Shown: piece after piece, positions 42,604-50,312 of the stretch
Numbering within the stretch: position 1 is the first letter of the stretch
Layout of the letters: the number at the start of each line of letters is the position of its first letter
Assembly: GCF_000331305.1 (NCBI RefSeq)
Contig: NZ_KB217483.1
Location: 477,534-541,533 of the forward strand
Source: Calothrix sp. PCC 7103
Lineage (GTDB): Bacteria > Cyanobacteriota > Cyanobacteriia > Cyanobacteriales > Nostocaceae
Reading direction: 5' to 3'
Length of the DNA stretch: 64,000 nucleotides
Notes under the pieces: generated by a model
Database searches by the model: none
Told to the model about the DNA's origin: nothing
The model's input: only the letters and a program-made list of their open reading frames with translations
Made by a program: the position numbers and the translations under genes

Positions 42604-42885
42604 CTATCTGGAAGGGCTTTGTTGATTGTTCATCATTTGATGTATTTTGCTGTCCATCTGCTGCGTATTACCCATCATTTTTTTACAACAAGGGCATCCT
42701 TTGTCTTCTGATTGTTGTTTAGTTGGGGAAGGTGGTGTTTGGCTAATCTGCTGTTCAGTTTTAGAGCTTGTAGTTGTATTCGCATTGGTAGCACGACTCT
42801 CTGCTCGACTGGGACTAGCAACTAATGTCAGAAGCGCAAAACTTGCTAAGGCGCCGACGAATATGCTTTTCATGTGTGTAGTCAT
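42604..42885 (-). CDS. Small secreted protein with CPCC motif
   Basis: 93 residues from ATG 42885. The frame extends to an ATG at 42942, but that lies inside the -10 of promoter M4, so it cannot be used. Signal peptide MTTHMKSIFVGALASFALLTLVASPSRA, a Thr/Ser/Gln-rich stretch, then CPCCKKMMGNTQQMDSKIHQMMNNQQ with Cys, Met and His suited to copper binding. A decayed paralogue lies at 39440. No family name known to me. Confidence 0.72.
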   Translation of the reverse strand: MTTHMKSIFVGALASFALLTLVASPSRAESRATNANTTTSSKTEQQISQTPPSPTKQQSEDKGCPCCKKMMGNTQQMDSKIHQMMNNQQSPSR

Positions 42886-42940
42886 ATGTTTTTTACTCTC
42901 TATCTTGTTTTCCGTCAGCTCTTCTTGACTGACTGAATCC

Positions 42941-42972
42941 ATGCTAAACTCTCAAGTCAGGTAGAGAGTCAA
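42941..42972 (-). promoter_or_regulatory. MerR-type promoter M4 for CPCC protein
   Basis: Minus strand TTGACT (42967-42972), CTCTAC-CTGACTT-GAGAG dyad, 20-bp spacer, -10 TAGCAT (42941-42946). Confidence 0.7.
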
Positions 42973-43121
42973 GAGATAAATATATAAATTTTACTTAACC
43001 TTATTTCGAGAAAATATTTAAAAAACTTAGGGTCAAGAGCTACGTTCTAATATCGGACGCGCTCCACGACAGATAGTCGGATACGTTTTTCGACACCAAC
43101 CTATAAAATAAAAATATTTTT

Positions 43122-43721
43122 CTAATTTATAGGCTTGTTACCAATTGCACAATAAATTGGATGCTTGGGATTCAATCCATCAAGGATTCTTACATTTATA
43201 AATTCAGAAGATAAAAGCAAATCTCTAACCACGTTAGGTTTCCACCGAAGGTAAACTTCATCGTTTTTATTACGGGCAGTAATTGCTACAGTTCCTTCTG
43301 GCTTTAATACGCGATATATCTCAGCCAAACCTTGAGTTGGCGGTTCCCAAAAATATATACAATTAATTGAATAAACAATGTCAAAGTAATTGTCCTCGAA
43401 TGGTAATGCCATCACATTACCAAGTTGAAGACTGACACGACCAGACTTAACAGCGTTCTGGTTTCGTTTTTGAGCTACTTTCTGCATAGTTTCAGAAAGT
43501 TCAATGCCGTAAATACACCCATGTATTGTTTTCTTCGCAGCATCAGCAATTGCTAAACCTGTTCCGAAACCGATTTCAAGCACTTTGCTCGTTTCGCTAA
43601 TATCGAGTAATGAGATAGTCCAATGATTATCCTCTCGATTATAAATATCCATCAAATAGCCGAGTATTCTACCGACTATCCCAGTTGGCTTTCCTGCTTG
43701 TGCCCGTCCACTTCGTGTCAT
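43122..43721 (-). CDS. Class I SAM-dependent methyltransferase
   Basis: 199 residues. Motif I VLEIGFGTGLAIAD, GIELSETMQKVAQKR, LPFEDNYFDIVYSINCIYFW and YRVLKPEGTVAITARNK give a complete Rossmann methyltransferase of UbiE/type-11 kind. Substrate unknown. The genes around it are copper-related; arsenic or thiol methylation is possible but has no specific support (no ArsM Cys set). Confidence 0.85.
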   Translation of the reverse strand: MTRSGRAQAGKPTGIVGRILGYLMDIYNREDNHWTISLLDISETSKVLEIGFGTGLAIADAAKKTIHGCIYGIELSETMQKVAQKRNQNAVKSGRVSLQLGNVMALPFEDNYFDIVYSINCIYFWEPPTQGLAEIYRVLKPEGTVAITARNKNDEVYLRWKPNVVRDLLLSSEFINVRILDGLNPKHPIYCAIGNKPIN

Positions 43722-43989
43722 AGCAGAGACTCTCTAGCTTTTAGTTGAAGATTATGTTAACGTTAAACCTTGTCCTTACCATCTACAAATAGAAGGAAGC
43801 TATTTGACATGAAGGATATATTAAAGTGATGGGTAGGTGATTCAGATTTAGCTGCATGGAAAGCCACAATTATCATAGAGCGAAAAGCTATATTGGTTAA
43901 GCAAAGCATTTTTGTAGCGACGTTTTGGATGGCTGTAGCAATGATGTAATAAACATTACAATTAAATACTGTTTGCAGATCAATTTGAA

Positions 43990-44403
43990 TTAATCTTTTT
44001 GAATAATTGGGCAAATTTTTGGTTCAGAATTGTCTATCACCACTTCCCATCCTGAAAGAAGACCTTGTAACTCCTGCTTAAAAATCAGGAGTTCTTGAAT
44101 TTGCTTCTCAATTACTGCGACTTTATCTTGCAATTTTTCTTTTATATGGTTACAAGGCAAATCACCTTGGTCATAAACTTCTAAAAGCTCTTTAATTTCT
44201 AACAAACTTAATCCAAGACTTTGCGCGCGCTTAATAAAGTGTAAGCGTTCATAAACATCAGAGTCGAATAATCTAAACCCACCCTCAGTTCTACCCGACG
44301 CTTTGAGTAACCCTAGCTCTTCGTAATAACGGATAGTTTTGATTGGTACACCCGTATTTTTAGCAACGGCGCCTATTTGTTTTGTTTTTTCTTGGAGTAA
44401 CAT
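43990..44403 (-). CDS. MerR-family metal-responsive regulator 2
   Basis: 137 residues from ATG 44403, which has AGAGG 8 nt upstream; the alternative ATG at 44424 sits too close to promoter M5. HTH IGAVAKNTGVPIKTIRYYEELGLLKASGRTEGGFRLF. Metal-loop cysteines LPCNH and KICPIIQKD match regulator 1, to which it is about 60% similar. It is preceded by a perfect dyad and so is probably autoregulated. The 269 nt between its end and the methyltransferase contain no supported gene. Confidence 0.92.
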   Translation of the reverse strand: MLLQEKTKQIGAVAKNTGVPIKTIRYYEELGLLKASGRTEGGFRLFDSDVYERLHFIKRAQSLGLSLLEIKELLEVYDQGDLPCNHIKEKLQDKVAVIEKQIQELLIFKQELQGLLSGWEVVIDNSEPKICPIIQKD

Positions 44404-44436
44404 GAAACATACCTCTAGAATCATTCCCTAATCTTT

Positions 44437-44468
44437 ATTTTAAACTCTCCAGTTAACTGGAGAGTCAA
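44437..44468 (-). promoter_or_regulatory. MerR-type promoter M5 for merR-2
   Basis: Minus strand TTGACT (44463-44468), perfect 22-bp palindrome 44444-44465 centred on GTTAAC, 20-bp spacer, -10 TAAAAT (44437-44442). Best operator in the set. Confidence 0.85.
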
Positions 44469-44498
44469 GACGAGTAGGGGAAACCCTTATTCATTGCA

Positions 44499-45023
44499 CT
44501 ACCTAACTTCCACAACACCGCGAAACATATTCATGCCGCAAGCAAAAGTGTACTGGCCTGGTTTCTGAGGTGTAAACTCAATTGGGGTAACTTGATTCAA
44601 ATCTAAATCTTGAGCAATGTGAAAATCGGGAAATACAACTTGTTCCAAGCAGCTACTTTTGTCACGACGTAAGAAGTTTAAGCGTACTGGTTTACCTGCA
44701 TCAACTACTACTCGACTTGGCTCGTAACCTCCATCTACTGTAATTGTAACTTCTTGAATGCCATCATGAGCTTCTGCATTCCGTGACTTTGGCTTACTCA
44801 ACAAAAACCACCATATTTCTAAACCAATTAATCCTAAACCAGAAGCTGTAACTGCTGCTTTCACCCATAGTGGTTGTTCAATACGTTGAAATTCACTCGT
44901 CTGTGATGTCGCAGAATTATGGGTTTCGTGAGGCATTTGTTGTGCTACCGCTCTGTTAGTAGCGACACCAAACAATAATCCCAAAGAAGCTATACTGCCA
45001 ATAATTGTCTTTCTATTTAACAT
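44499..45023 (-). CDS. Membrane-anchored cupredoxin-domain protein
   Basis: 174 residues from ATG 45023 (SD AAAGGGGG; an ATG 21 nt upstream is in frame). Signal/anchor at residues 1-30, a second TM (VKAAVTASGLGLIGLEIWWFLL), then a cupredoxin domain (ITVDGGYEPSRVVVDAGKPVRLNFLRRDKSSCLEQVVFPDF, FTPQKPGQYTFACGMNMFRGVVEV). The Cys, Cys and Met ligands of a copper site are visible. It follows CopA by 13 nt and likely receives or buffers exported copper. Confidence 0.85.
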   Translation of the reverse strand: MLNRKTIIGSIASLGLLFGVATNRAVAQQMPHETHNSATSQTSEFQRIEQPLWVKAAVTASGLGLIGLEIWWFLLSKPKSRNAEAHDGIQEVTITVDGGYEPSRVVVDAGKPVRLNFLRRDKSSCLEQVVFPDFHIAQDLDLNQVTPIEFTPQKPGQYTFACGMNMFRGVVEVR

Positions 45024-45036
45024 ATTTGCCCCCTTT

Positions 45037-47298
45037 TTATGCAATTACTTTGGGTCGGAAGTTACGTAGACGCAATGCATTTGTTAATACTGATACTGAA
45101 CTGAACGCCATCGCGGCGCCTGCAATAATTGGATTGAGCAACCAGCCGAAAATAGGGAAGAGAATACCAGCAGCAATCGGAATTCCTGCTACGTTGTAAA
45201 TGAAGGCAAAGAATAAATTCTGACGAATGTTGCGAATTGTTGCATTGCTAAGTTGAATTGCTGTCACTACACCTTGTAAATCACCAGAGATAAGCGTAAT
45301 GTCACTAGCAGCAATTGCTACATCTGTTCCTGTACCAATAGCTATACCCACATCAGCTTGAGCTAGTGCAGGTGCATCATTGATACCATCACCCACCATT
45401 GCAACAATTTTTCCTTCGCGTTGTAATTTCCTTACAGTGTCAGCTTTTTGGTCAGGGCGAACTTCTGCCAAAACACGCTTTATACCAACTTCACGGGCAA
45501 TAGTTTCTGCGGTACGGCGATTGTCTCCTGTAAGCATTACTACTTCTAAACCCAATTTTTGCAATGCTTTTATAGCTTGGGTAGATGTAGGTTTAACTGC
45601 ATCAGAAATCCCCATTAACCCTTGAATCTTACCATCTATCGCGATATAAATGGCGGTTTTACCGAGATACTCTAAGCGTTCTTTTTCTTTTTCCAAAACT
45701 TGAGTTTTTACATTTAACTCTGACATCCAGCGTTGCGTACCAATCTGTATTAGGTGGTTATCAACTATACCTTGTACACCACTACCTGCAATTGCTTCAA
45801 AATTTTCCACCGAAACCAACCCTACTTCTTGAGTTTGAGCATATCTCACAACCGCTTCTGCTAGTGGGTGTTCTGAGTTACGTTCAAGTGATGCTGCTAA
45901 TTGCAGTAATTTAATTTCATTACCGTTTGCGGTTCCATCAGTGGTAACAAAATCTGTAACTGTGGGTTTGCCTTGGGTAATAGTTCCTGTTTTATCTAGA
46001 ACAATTGTTTTGATTTTGTGTGCTAACTCCAAACTATCGGCGCCTTTAATCAAGATACCATTTTCGGCGCCTTTACCAGTTCCTACCATTACTGATGTTG
46101 GAGTTGCTAAACCCAGCGCACAAGGACAAGCGATAATCAAAACTCCCACTGTGGTAATCAAAGCCAGAGTCAGATTACCCATGATATTAAACCAAATCAT
46201 GAAAGTAAGCAGTGCGATTGCAATTACGGCAGGTACAAACCATCCTGTTACAGAGTCTGCTAATCTTTGGATAGGCGCCCTGCTTCCTTGAGCCTGTTGG
46301 ACAAGCTGAACAATCTGCGCCAACACTGTATCTTTACCTACTCGCGTTGCTTGAAATTTAAAGCTACCTGTTTTGTTAATAGTGGCGCCAATTACTTCAT
46401 CACCTTGTTGTTTTTTAACAGGTACACTTTCTCCTGTCACCATAGATTCATCGATAGTCGATGTGCCATCAACTACTTCACCATCAACAGGAATTTTCTC
46501 ACCAGGACGAACTAATATTACATCTCCAATTTGTACTTCTTCGATTGGAATATCTATTTCTTGCCCGTTGCGAATTAAACGCGCGGTTTTTGCTTGTAAA
46601 CCAATGAGTTTACGAATCGCTTCTCCAGTTTGTTTTTTCGCGCGACTTTCTAGAAGCTTTCCAACTAAAATCAAAGCAATAATAACTGCCGCTGCTTCAT
46701 AATATACATCGGGTCTTAAACCCTGAGAGATAAAAAAGTTTGGGAAAAAGGTAGGAAATAGCGAATAAATAAATGCCGCACTAGTGCCTAATACAACAAG
46801 AGTATCCATAGTTGCCGCATGGCGTTTAAAAGCTTTCCACGCATTACTATAGAAAGATAAGCCGCACCAAAATTGAATGGGAATTGTTAGCACTAGTTGT
46901 AGCCAAGGGTTATGTAACCACATCGGAATGAAAGGTACATGTAATCCTGTCATCATTGGTATAGAACCAATAACAATTATCCCACTCAGAATACTTGCAA
47001 CAATTACTTTGCGGGTTAGTTCATTAGTTTCTTTTGATTGTCTACGTTTTTCGGCTTCATCTTGTTGTGCAGTCGGGTTTTGTTGTTGCAGTGGGTATGC
47101 AGAATAACCAGCTTCATCTACAGCTTGTTGGATAACTGTGACATCAGTTTTGCTTGGGTCATATTCTACTGTTGCTAGTTCGGCGCCAAAATTAACAATA
47201 CACTCGTTGACACCGTTTACTTCCCTAATTGCTTCTTCTATGCCTCGCGCGCAAGAAGCACAACTCATACCGCGTAGCTTTAAAGTCGTGTTCTCCAT
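45037..47298 (-). CDS. copA: Copper-exporting P1B-1 ATPase CopA
   Basis: 753 residues from ATG 47298, chosen because GGAGG lies 5 nt upstream (the GTG at 47310 is within the SD). One N-terminal HMA domain ([13 protein letters not shown]), CPC in [55 protein letters not shown], and the TM8 copper signature [16 protein letters not shown]. It pumps Cu(I) out of the cytosol. Operon order on the minus strand is copZ-like, copA, cupredoxin, all downstream of M6. Confidence 0.96.
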   Translation of the reverse strand: MENTTLKLRGMSCASCARGIEEAIREVNGVNECIVNFGAELATVEYDPSKTDVTVIQQAVDEAGYSAYPLQQQNPTAQQDEAEKRRQSKETNELTRKVIVASILSGIIVIGSIPMMTGLHVPFIPMWLHNPWLQLVLTIPIQFWCGLSFYSNAWKAFKRHAATMDTLVVLGTSAAFIYSLFPTFFPNFFISQGLRPDVYYEAAAVIIALILVGKLLESRAKKQTGEAIRKLIGLQAKTARLIRNGQEIDIPIEEVQIGDVILVRPGEKIPVDGEVVDGTSTIDESMVTGESVPVKKQQGDEVIGATINKTGSFKFQATRVGKDTVLAQIVQLVQQAQGSRAPIQRLADSVTGWFVPAVIAIALLTFMIWFNIMGNLTLALITTVGVLIIACPCALGLATPTSVMVGTGKGAENGILIKGADSLELAHKIKTIVLDKTGTITQGKPTVTDFVTTDGTANGNEIKLLQLAASLERNSEHPLAEAVVRYAQTQEVGLVSVENFEAIAGSGVQGIVDNHLIQIGTQRWMSELNVKTQVLEKEKERLEYLGKTAIYIAIDGKIQGLMGISDAVKPTSTQAIKALQKLGLEVVMLTGDNRRTAETIAREVGIKRVLAEVRPDQKADTVRKLQREGKIVAMVGDGINDAPALAQADVGIAIGTGTDVAIAASDITLISGDLQGVVTAIQLSNATIRNIRQNLFFAFIYNVAGIPIAAGILFPIFGWLLNPIIAGAAMAFSSVSVLTNALRLRNFRPKVIA

Positions 47299-47363
47299 AT
47301 TTTCCTCCACTCAAAATATTGTGGGGTGGGCTTCAGATCGCCCGCCCTCATATAGTACAGCTA

Positions 47364-47558
47364 TCACGCAACCGAGTAACCAGCAGTTGTAATCGCTTGT
47401 TTAATTGCCACTTCGGATGCTTGAGTTTCAACGTTAACTAACTTTGTTTTCGGGTCAGTTTGAACCGCAGCAGTTGGGTCAATAGCTTTTATTGCCTCTG
47501 TAATCGTGGCGCCACAAGCAGAACAAGCCATATTTGGAACTTTAAGTTGAAGTGTCAT
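47364..47558 (-). CDS. CopZ-like copper chaperone (HMA domain)
   Basis: 64 residues forming one HMA domain: LQLKVPNMACSACGATITEAIKAIDP with the Cu(I)-binding CSAC, and AGYSV at the end. It ferries Cu(I) to CopA, encoded 65 nt downstream. Promoter M6 precedes it. Confidence 0.93.
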   Translation of the reverse strand: MTLQLKVPNMACSACGATITEAIKAIDPTAAVQTDPKTKLVNVETQASEVAIKQAITTAGYSVA

Positions 47559-47585
47559 GTTAATTACCCTTTAATAACTAATTCT

Positions 47586-47617
47586 ATTTTGAATTCTCCT
47601 GTCTACTGGAGAGTCAA
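47586..47617 (-). promoter_or_regulatory. MerR-type promoter M6 for the copZ-copA-cupredoxin operon
   Basis: Minus strand TTGACT (47612-47617), CTCCAGTAGACAGGAG dyad, 20-bp spacer, -10 CAAAAT (47586-47591). Confidence 0.78.
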
Positions 47618-47739
47618 GGGGTTTGAGAAAATTTTTTGCCGAAATTATCCAAAAACTGACGTAACGTAAGCCAGTCAATGATTTCAGCTTCAAGAGCAGG
47701 TTGCAGTTATTTGTGTCAAAAGCCAAAACAAACTATAAA

Positions 47740-47777
47740 TTTCATCCTAATTTCATTTTTGCCTGAGAAACTGAGTA
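47740..47777 (+). promoter_or_regulatory. Direct-repeat promoter DR23 for His-rich lipoprotein
   Basis: TTTCAT at 47740-47745 and 47751-47756, -10 TGAGTA at 47772-47777. The ~190-nt leader contains a 22-codon hydrophobic frame (47887-47955) of doubtful reality. Confidence 0.65.
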
Positions 47778-47966
47778 TAGCCTTCCCTGTTTAAAGCCCA
47801 AAGTTCAACTTAATTTTTGCCATCATGACTTACCAGTACATAAACACTAATATAATTATTTGCTGCTTCCGTGCTATTTGGTTGTCATGAAGGGCGCCTT
47901 TCTAACTTTTGGAATATGCTTGTTGTGGTTTGTTTTTGAGAATCTAATTTGCTAACTGGAGAAAAA

Positions 47967-48887
47967 ATGAAGCGTATTTTGACTGCACTTGCTATCACTT
48001 CAACTCTTGTTGTTACTGCTGGTTGTGCAAGCGAAGTAAACAGTAGGCAGACACCTAGTAGTAGTGCTACGACTGTTGCTGATGCTAATCCTCATTCTGG
48101 TCATAACATGGGTGATTCCAAAACTCCTGGGGCAGAAGAAAATCCTCATGGTGGTCATGGCGGTCATTCGGAGAACTCTAAATTGGAGCCTGCAAATGCT
48201 GTAGCTACATTGACTGTCCCGGCTAAAGTCACTAATAAGGCGCCTATCGCTCTAGCAATTGATGTAAAAGACAAGAAAGGTAAGCCAATTGCCAATTTCG
48301 ATAAATTCCAAGAAAAATTAATGCATTTGATAGTCGTTAGTGACGACCTTCAATCTTTTAATCATATCCATCCTACATATAAAGGAAACGGACGCTTTGA
48401 AGTTCAAGCCGATTTTCCACAGCCTGGAGGTTATACACTATTCAGTGATTACAAAGTAGCTGGTAAAGCCGAACAAGTGTCAACTTTAAAAGTTCAAGTT
48501 CCGGGTACAAGTTCTAATACATCAAAAATTGATTTAGCAACTACTAAAACTTTCGGTAATACAAAAGCCAATCTAAAAGTGTCTCAACCAACTATCAAAG
48601 CTGGACAAGAAGTACATTTAATTTTTAACTTATTAGATGCAGCCAGTAACCAACCACCTAAAGATTTACAAAATTACTTAGGTGAAAGAGGACACTTAGT
48701 TATCCTCAAACAATCATCACCGCTAACCGAAGCAGACTATATCCATGCTCATGCGATGAAAGATACTCCCCCAGGTGAGATTCATTTTATTACTAGTTTT
48801 CCCCAACCAGGTAAATATAAGATGTGGGGACAGTTTAATCGTAATGACAAGATTATCACTGCTGACTTCTGGGTTGATGTGCAATAG
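47967..48887 (+). CDS. His-rich lipoprotein with two beta domains
   Basis: 306 residues from ATG 47967 (GGAG 8 nt upstream). Lipobox VTAGC, His/Gly linker (HSGHNMGD...HGGHGGHSEN), then two similar beta domains, each with a His-containing centre (NHIHPTYKGNGRFEVQADFPQPGGY; YIHAHAMKDTPPGEIHFITSFPQPGKYKMWGQF). The second domain is closely related to the separate protein at 49909. Probably a periplasmic copper or zinc binder; the domain resembles YtkA/FixH-like folds but I cannot assign it firmly. Confidence 0.78.
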   Translation: MKRILTALAITSTLVVTAGCASEVNSRQTPSSSATTVADANPHSGHNMGDSKTPGAEENPHGGHGGHSENSKLEPANAVATLTVPAKVTNKAPIALAIDVKDKKGKPIANFDKFQEKLMHLIVVSDDLQSFNHIHPTYKGNGRFEVQADFPQPGGYTLFSDYKVAGKAEQVSTLKVQVPGTSSNTSKIDLATTKTFGNTKANLKVSQPTIKAGQEVHLIFNLLDAASNQPPKDLQNYLGERGHLVILKQSSPLTEADYIHAHAMKDTPPGEIHFITSFPQPGKYKMWGQFNRNDKIITADFWVDVQ

Positions 48888-48898
48888 TTGTGTTAGTT

Positions 48899-48936
48899 TT
48901 TCATCTTAATTTCATTTTGATTTACTAAAATAAATT
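48899..48936 (+). promoter_or_regulatory. Direct-repeat promoter DR24 before small RNA
   Basis: TTTCAT at 48899-48904 and 48910-48915, -10 TAAATT at 48931-48936. Confidence 0.65.
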
Positions 48937-48942
48937 ATAGAA

Positions 48943-49028
48943 ACGAATTCCTCATGTTTCGCCAAAACCACAGCTTTATAGGTGTAAACATATCTTTTGT
49001 ATGTTTATTACTATGAAGCTGTTTTTAT
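48943..49028 (+). ncRNA. Predicted small RNA, family B, copy 2
   Basis: Near its start it has TTCCTCATGTT (48948-48958) as at 28663 and 20087. A long hairpin (ACAGCTTTATAG 48970-48981 with CTATGAAGCTGT 49011-49022) ends in a run of T. No coding potential. Confidence 0.58.
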
Positions 49029-49052
49029 TAAAAACAAAATGAACTATAAAAA

Positions 49053-49090
49053 TTTCATCATGATTTCATTTTCATATAATAAACTAAAAG
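49053..49090 (+). promoter_or_regulatory. Direct-repeat promoter DR25 before small RNA
   Basis: TTTCAT at 49053-49058 and 49064-49069; -10 TAAAAG at 49085-49090, or TATAAT at 49075. Confidence 0.65.
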
Positions 49091-49092
49091 TT

Positions 49093-49177
49093 GAAAACAT
49101 CTGACTAGATTCTCAGAGATACTGTTTTTAGGCTTTTAGCTCTACTAATATGTTAGGGCTAGAAGCCTTTATTTATA
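49093..49177 (+). ncRNA. Predicted small RNA, family A, copy 2
   Basis: Homologous to 15291-15373 (GAAAACATCT, CAGAGATACT blocks). Terminal hairpin AGGCTTTTAGC (49130-49140) with GGCTAGAAGCCT (49157-49168) then TTTATTT; pairing is kept despite different arms. Confidence 0.62.
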
Positions 49178-49276
49178 TTGATTTATCCGCTTGAAATTAA
49201 ATGATAACTTCCAACACAGCCTACAAGAGAGTAAAACTGGCATCCTTAGCCTTTTGAAAAAATTTTTGTGCCCCTC

Positions 49277-49308
49277 TTGACTCTCCAGTTAGGTGGAGCA
49301 TTTAAAGT
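49277..49308 (+). promoter_or_regulatory. MerR-type promoter M7 for flavodoxin
   Basis: TTGACT (49277-49282), CTCTCCAGTTAGGTGGAG dyad, 20-bp spacer, -10 TAAAGT (49303-49308). Confidence 0.75.
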
Positions 49309-49383
49309 AGTTTGAAACGAAATTGAGTTATTGAATCATACACCTAACTCTACCTTTATCACGCTACTTAGCAAGGAGGAAAG

Positions 49384-49896
49384 ATGGCTCTTGTTGGCTT
49401 GTTTTACGGAACTCAAACAGGGAATACTCAAACAGAAGCCGAACTTATTCAGAAAGAGTTTGGTGGCGACAGTGTTGTTGATATCTACGATATTTCTAAA
49501 GTAGAGTCAAGCGATTTTCACGACTACAACTATATTATTATTGGTTGTCCTACCTGGAATGTCGGTGAATTGCAAGACGACTGGGATGATTTCTTTGACG
49601 AGCTAGACAATATAGACTTTAGCGGCAAGAAAGTTGCTTACTTTGGGGTTGGCGATCAAAATGGCTACCCTGACTCTTTTCAAGATGCAATAGGCATCTT
49701 AGAAGAAAGGATTTCAGAACTAGGGGGTAAAACCGTTGGTTATTGGCGAACTGAGGGTTATGATTTTACAGACTCGAAAGCATTACGCAATGGTAAGTTT
49801 GTAGGTCTAGCACTAGATGAAGATAACCAATCTGAGTTAACACAACAACGCATCAAAACTTGGGTTGCTCAGTTAAAACAGGAATTTAGATTGTAG
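49384..49896 (+). CDS. isiB: Long-chain flavodoxin
   Basis: 170 residues. The FMN phosphate loop is FYGTQTGNTQTEA, followed by GCPTWNVGELQDDW (aromatic stacking loop) and FGVGDQNGYPDSF; the ~20-residue insertion of long-chain flavodoxins (GYWRTEGYDFTDSKALRNGKFVGLALDEDNQ) is present. Flavodoxin replaces iron-sulfur ferredoxin in photosynthetic electron transfer under iron limitation. Here a MerR-type promoter precedes it, suggesting induction by the same metal that induces CopA. SD AAGGAGG is strong. Confidence 0.94.
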   Translation: MALVGLFYGTQTGNTQTEAELIQKEFGGDSVVDIYDISKVESSDFHDYNYIIIGCPTWNVGELQDDWDDFFDELDNIDFSGKKVAYFGVGDQNGYPDSFQDAIGILEERISELGGKTVGYWRTEGYDFTDSKALRNGKFVGLALDEDNQSELTQQRIKTWVAQLKQEFRL

Positions 49897-49908
49897 GAGG
49901 TAAGTTTT

Positions 49909-50256
49909 ATGAAGATATTGATGAGCGCGCTCGTTACTACTGCAACTTTATTATTTGCACAAAGTTGCTCAACATCACCCAATAGTCAAGAACCGATAAA
50001 AGCAGTTTCAGCAGGAGAGCAAAACCATATGCATTCAACACAATCAGGAAATCATCAAGGACATTTGGTAATAGTACGTCAAGAAACCTCACTTACCTCT
50101 GCTGATTATATCCATGCTCACGCAGTCAAAAATCAAACTCCCGGACAGGTTAAATTTATGACTAGCTTTCCAGAACCCGGACTATACAAGCTTTGGGGAC
50201 AGTTTAATCGCAATGGCGAAATTATCACGGCTGATTTTTGGGTAAAGGCAACTTAA
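49909..50256 (+). CDS. Small lipoprotein, single-domain relative of 47967 product
   Basis: 115 residues with a lipoprotein signal (FAQSC). After a Gln/His linker (NHMHSTQSGNHQGH) it consists of one domain, GHLVIVRQETSLTSADYIHAHAVKNQTPGQVKFMTSFPEPGLYKLWGQFNRNGEIITADFWV, nearly the same as the last ~65 residues of the product at 47967. It follows flavodoxin by 12 nt with SD GGAGG, so it belongs to the MerR-controlled transcript. Probably a periplasmic metal binder. Confidence 0.8.
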   Translation: MKILMSALVTTATLLFAQSCSTSPNSQEPIKAVSAGEQNHMHSTQSGNHQGHLVIVRQETSLTSADYIHAHAVKNQTPGQVKFMTSFPEPGLYKLWGQFNRNGEIITADFWVKAT

Positions 50257-50265
50257 TAAAAAGTC

Positions 50266-50294
50266 TTGACTTTAAATTTGTGTAAATTTTACAT
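50266..50294 (+). promoter_or_regulatory. Conventional promoter candidate for RND operon
   Basis: TTGACT (50266-50271), 17-bp spacer, TTACAT (50289-50294). No dyad or direct repeat, so this operon seems outside both local regulons. Confidence 0.4.
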
Positions 50295-50312
50295 CGCTCT
50301 AAATGTTTAGTT

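Noticed and set aside
42886-42942. Upstream ATG extending the CPCC protein by 19 residues
   Set aside because: It lies within the -10 element of promoter M4, so it would not be transcribed; the downstream ATG gives a proper signal peptide.
43763-44014. An 83-codon minus-strand frame between the methyltransferase and merR-2
   Set aside because: It overlaps the end of merR-2, has no SD or homologue I recognise, and no typical composition; most likely chance.
47887-47955. 22-codon hydrophobic frame in the leader of the 47967 gene
   Set aside because: No clear SD and no second copy for comparison; a regulatory leader peptide cannot be supported.
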